From the NCBI GenBank assembly GCA_965373045.1, contig CBDVEQ010000147.1:1-6611 (forward strand): 6,611 nucleotides of DNA. Reading direction: 5' to 3'. Below, one piece after another: positions 6,331-6,611 of this stretch (its first letter is position 1; each line of letters starts with the position of its first letter). The translations under genes and the position numbers were made by a program. The stretch comes from DAOVDI01 sp965373045 (GTDB lineage: Bacteria > Acidobacteriota > Aminicenantia > Aminicenantales > Aminicenantaceae). A model generated the notes under the pieces. The model saw nothing but the letters and a program-made list of their open reading frames with translations, searched no databases and was not told where the DNA came from.

Positions 6331-6479
6331 CAACAGTACCGATCTAACATGTGATTGATACTGTTGTTACTGAGCCAAAGACCACAAAAACCTCTCTGCT
6401 CGGACCAGAGCTCTCAAAAACATAGAAAGCCACCAAAAAATGATAACGTGCTGAGCGTATTTGATCAAGTAACAACAGT
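6331..6479. repeat. Cluster of inverted CAACAGT-containing repeats
   Basis: This lies in the 367-bp gene-free end of the window. ACTGTTGTTACT (6360-6371) is the exact reverse complement of AGTAACAACAGT (6468-6479), giving 12-bp perfect inverted arms around 96 bp. In addition CAACAGTA (6331-6338) pairs with TACTGTTG (6359-6366) around 20 bp. The left 12-bp arm can therefore pair with either partner. The 120-bp outer unit has the shape of a small MITE-like element, but no target duplication is evident. An open frame crosses it on the minus strand, yet its translation resembles nothing I know and is interrupted by no recognisable start signal. Confidence 0.5.
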
Positions 6480-6559
6480 TGCCTGAGGAAGCACCAAAAA
6501 TTCAGGGAAATTCCATAAATCGTTGATTTTCTTGGGGTAACAGGGGAAAAAAAGAAGCA

Positions 6560-6599
6560 CCCCTCCCCGGACAACTTTAGAATTTTTTTGATTGAGCAG
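6560..6599 (+). repeat. Direct repeat copy B (partner at 1920-1959)
   Basis: This is the second copy of the 40-bp direct repeat, with the same 22-bp identical head followed by a T-run and ATTGAGCAG. It lies about 315 bp upstream of the MBL gene start, near the right edge, so what lies beyond it is not visible. Copies A and B together enclose the MBL, rhamnosidase and broken sulfatase genes. Confidence 0.8.
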
Positions 6600-6611
6600 T
6601 ATGACCGGATT

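Noticed and set aside
6344..6574. 76-residue minus-strand open frame near the right edge
   Set aside because: It starts inside direct repeat B, crosses the inverted repeats, and the translation shows no family likeness or convincing start signal.

Overview
The window looks like a chromosomal segment of an uncultured, heterotrophic, Gram-negative-type bacterium. It carries exported enzymes, a lipoprotein, a twin-arginine signal and Shine-Dalgarno/sigma70-like signals, and uses the standard code. Nothing fixes the phylum. The gene families would fit Bacteroidota/Calditrichota/KSB1/Planctomycetes-like polysaccharide degraders, but that is only an impression. I see no RNA gene, CRISPR array or intact transposase.

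Layout. (1) Positions 1-690, minus strand: the N-terminal 230 residues of a gene that runs off the left edge. They comprise a GYF_2-type domain, one transmembrane helix and a series of 37-residue repeats. (2) Positions 691-1947: an AT-rich stretch with two small membrane-associated proteins. One is a 133-aa lipoprotein (+, 944-1345); the other is a two-helix membrane protein with CxxC pairs at both ends (-, 1473-1814). (3) Positions 1948-6244, minus strand: an exported MBL-fold hydrolase resembling the AtsA-type arylsulfatases, then a secreted GH78 alpha-L-rhamnosidase, then the wreck of a twin-arginine-exported sulfatase. (4) Positions 6245-6611: no gene; it holds a promoter, dyads and the second copy of a direct repeat.

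How the genes fit together. The GH78 gene and the sulfatase relic were evidently co-transcribed, with 11 nt between them. Together with the MBL hydrolase they suggest a small catabolic module for a sulfated, rhamnose-containing glycan. The sulfatase is dead: its first ~48 codons (Tat signal, lipobox-like Cys, first strand of the fold) are joined out of frame to a piece of the C-terminal half beginning at the SDNGYF motif. Everything between, including the CxPSR catalytic site, is gone, and the 3' end is lost too.

The most unusual structure is a ~40-bp direct repeat (1920-1959 and 6560-6599, first 22 bp identical). It brackets the MBL-GH78-sulfatase-relic block, and one copy lies exactly where the sulfatase homology ends. 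This could mark a mobile or transferred cassette, or be two copies of a dispersed element end. A genome-wide search would decide.
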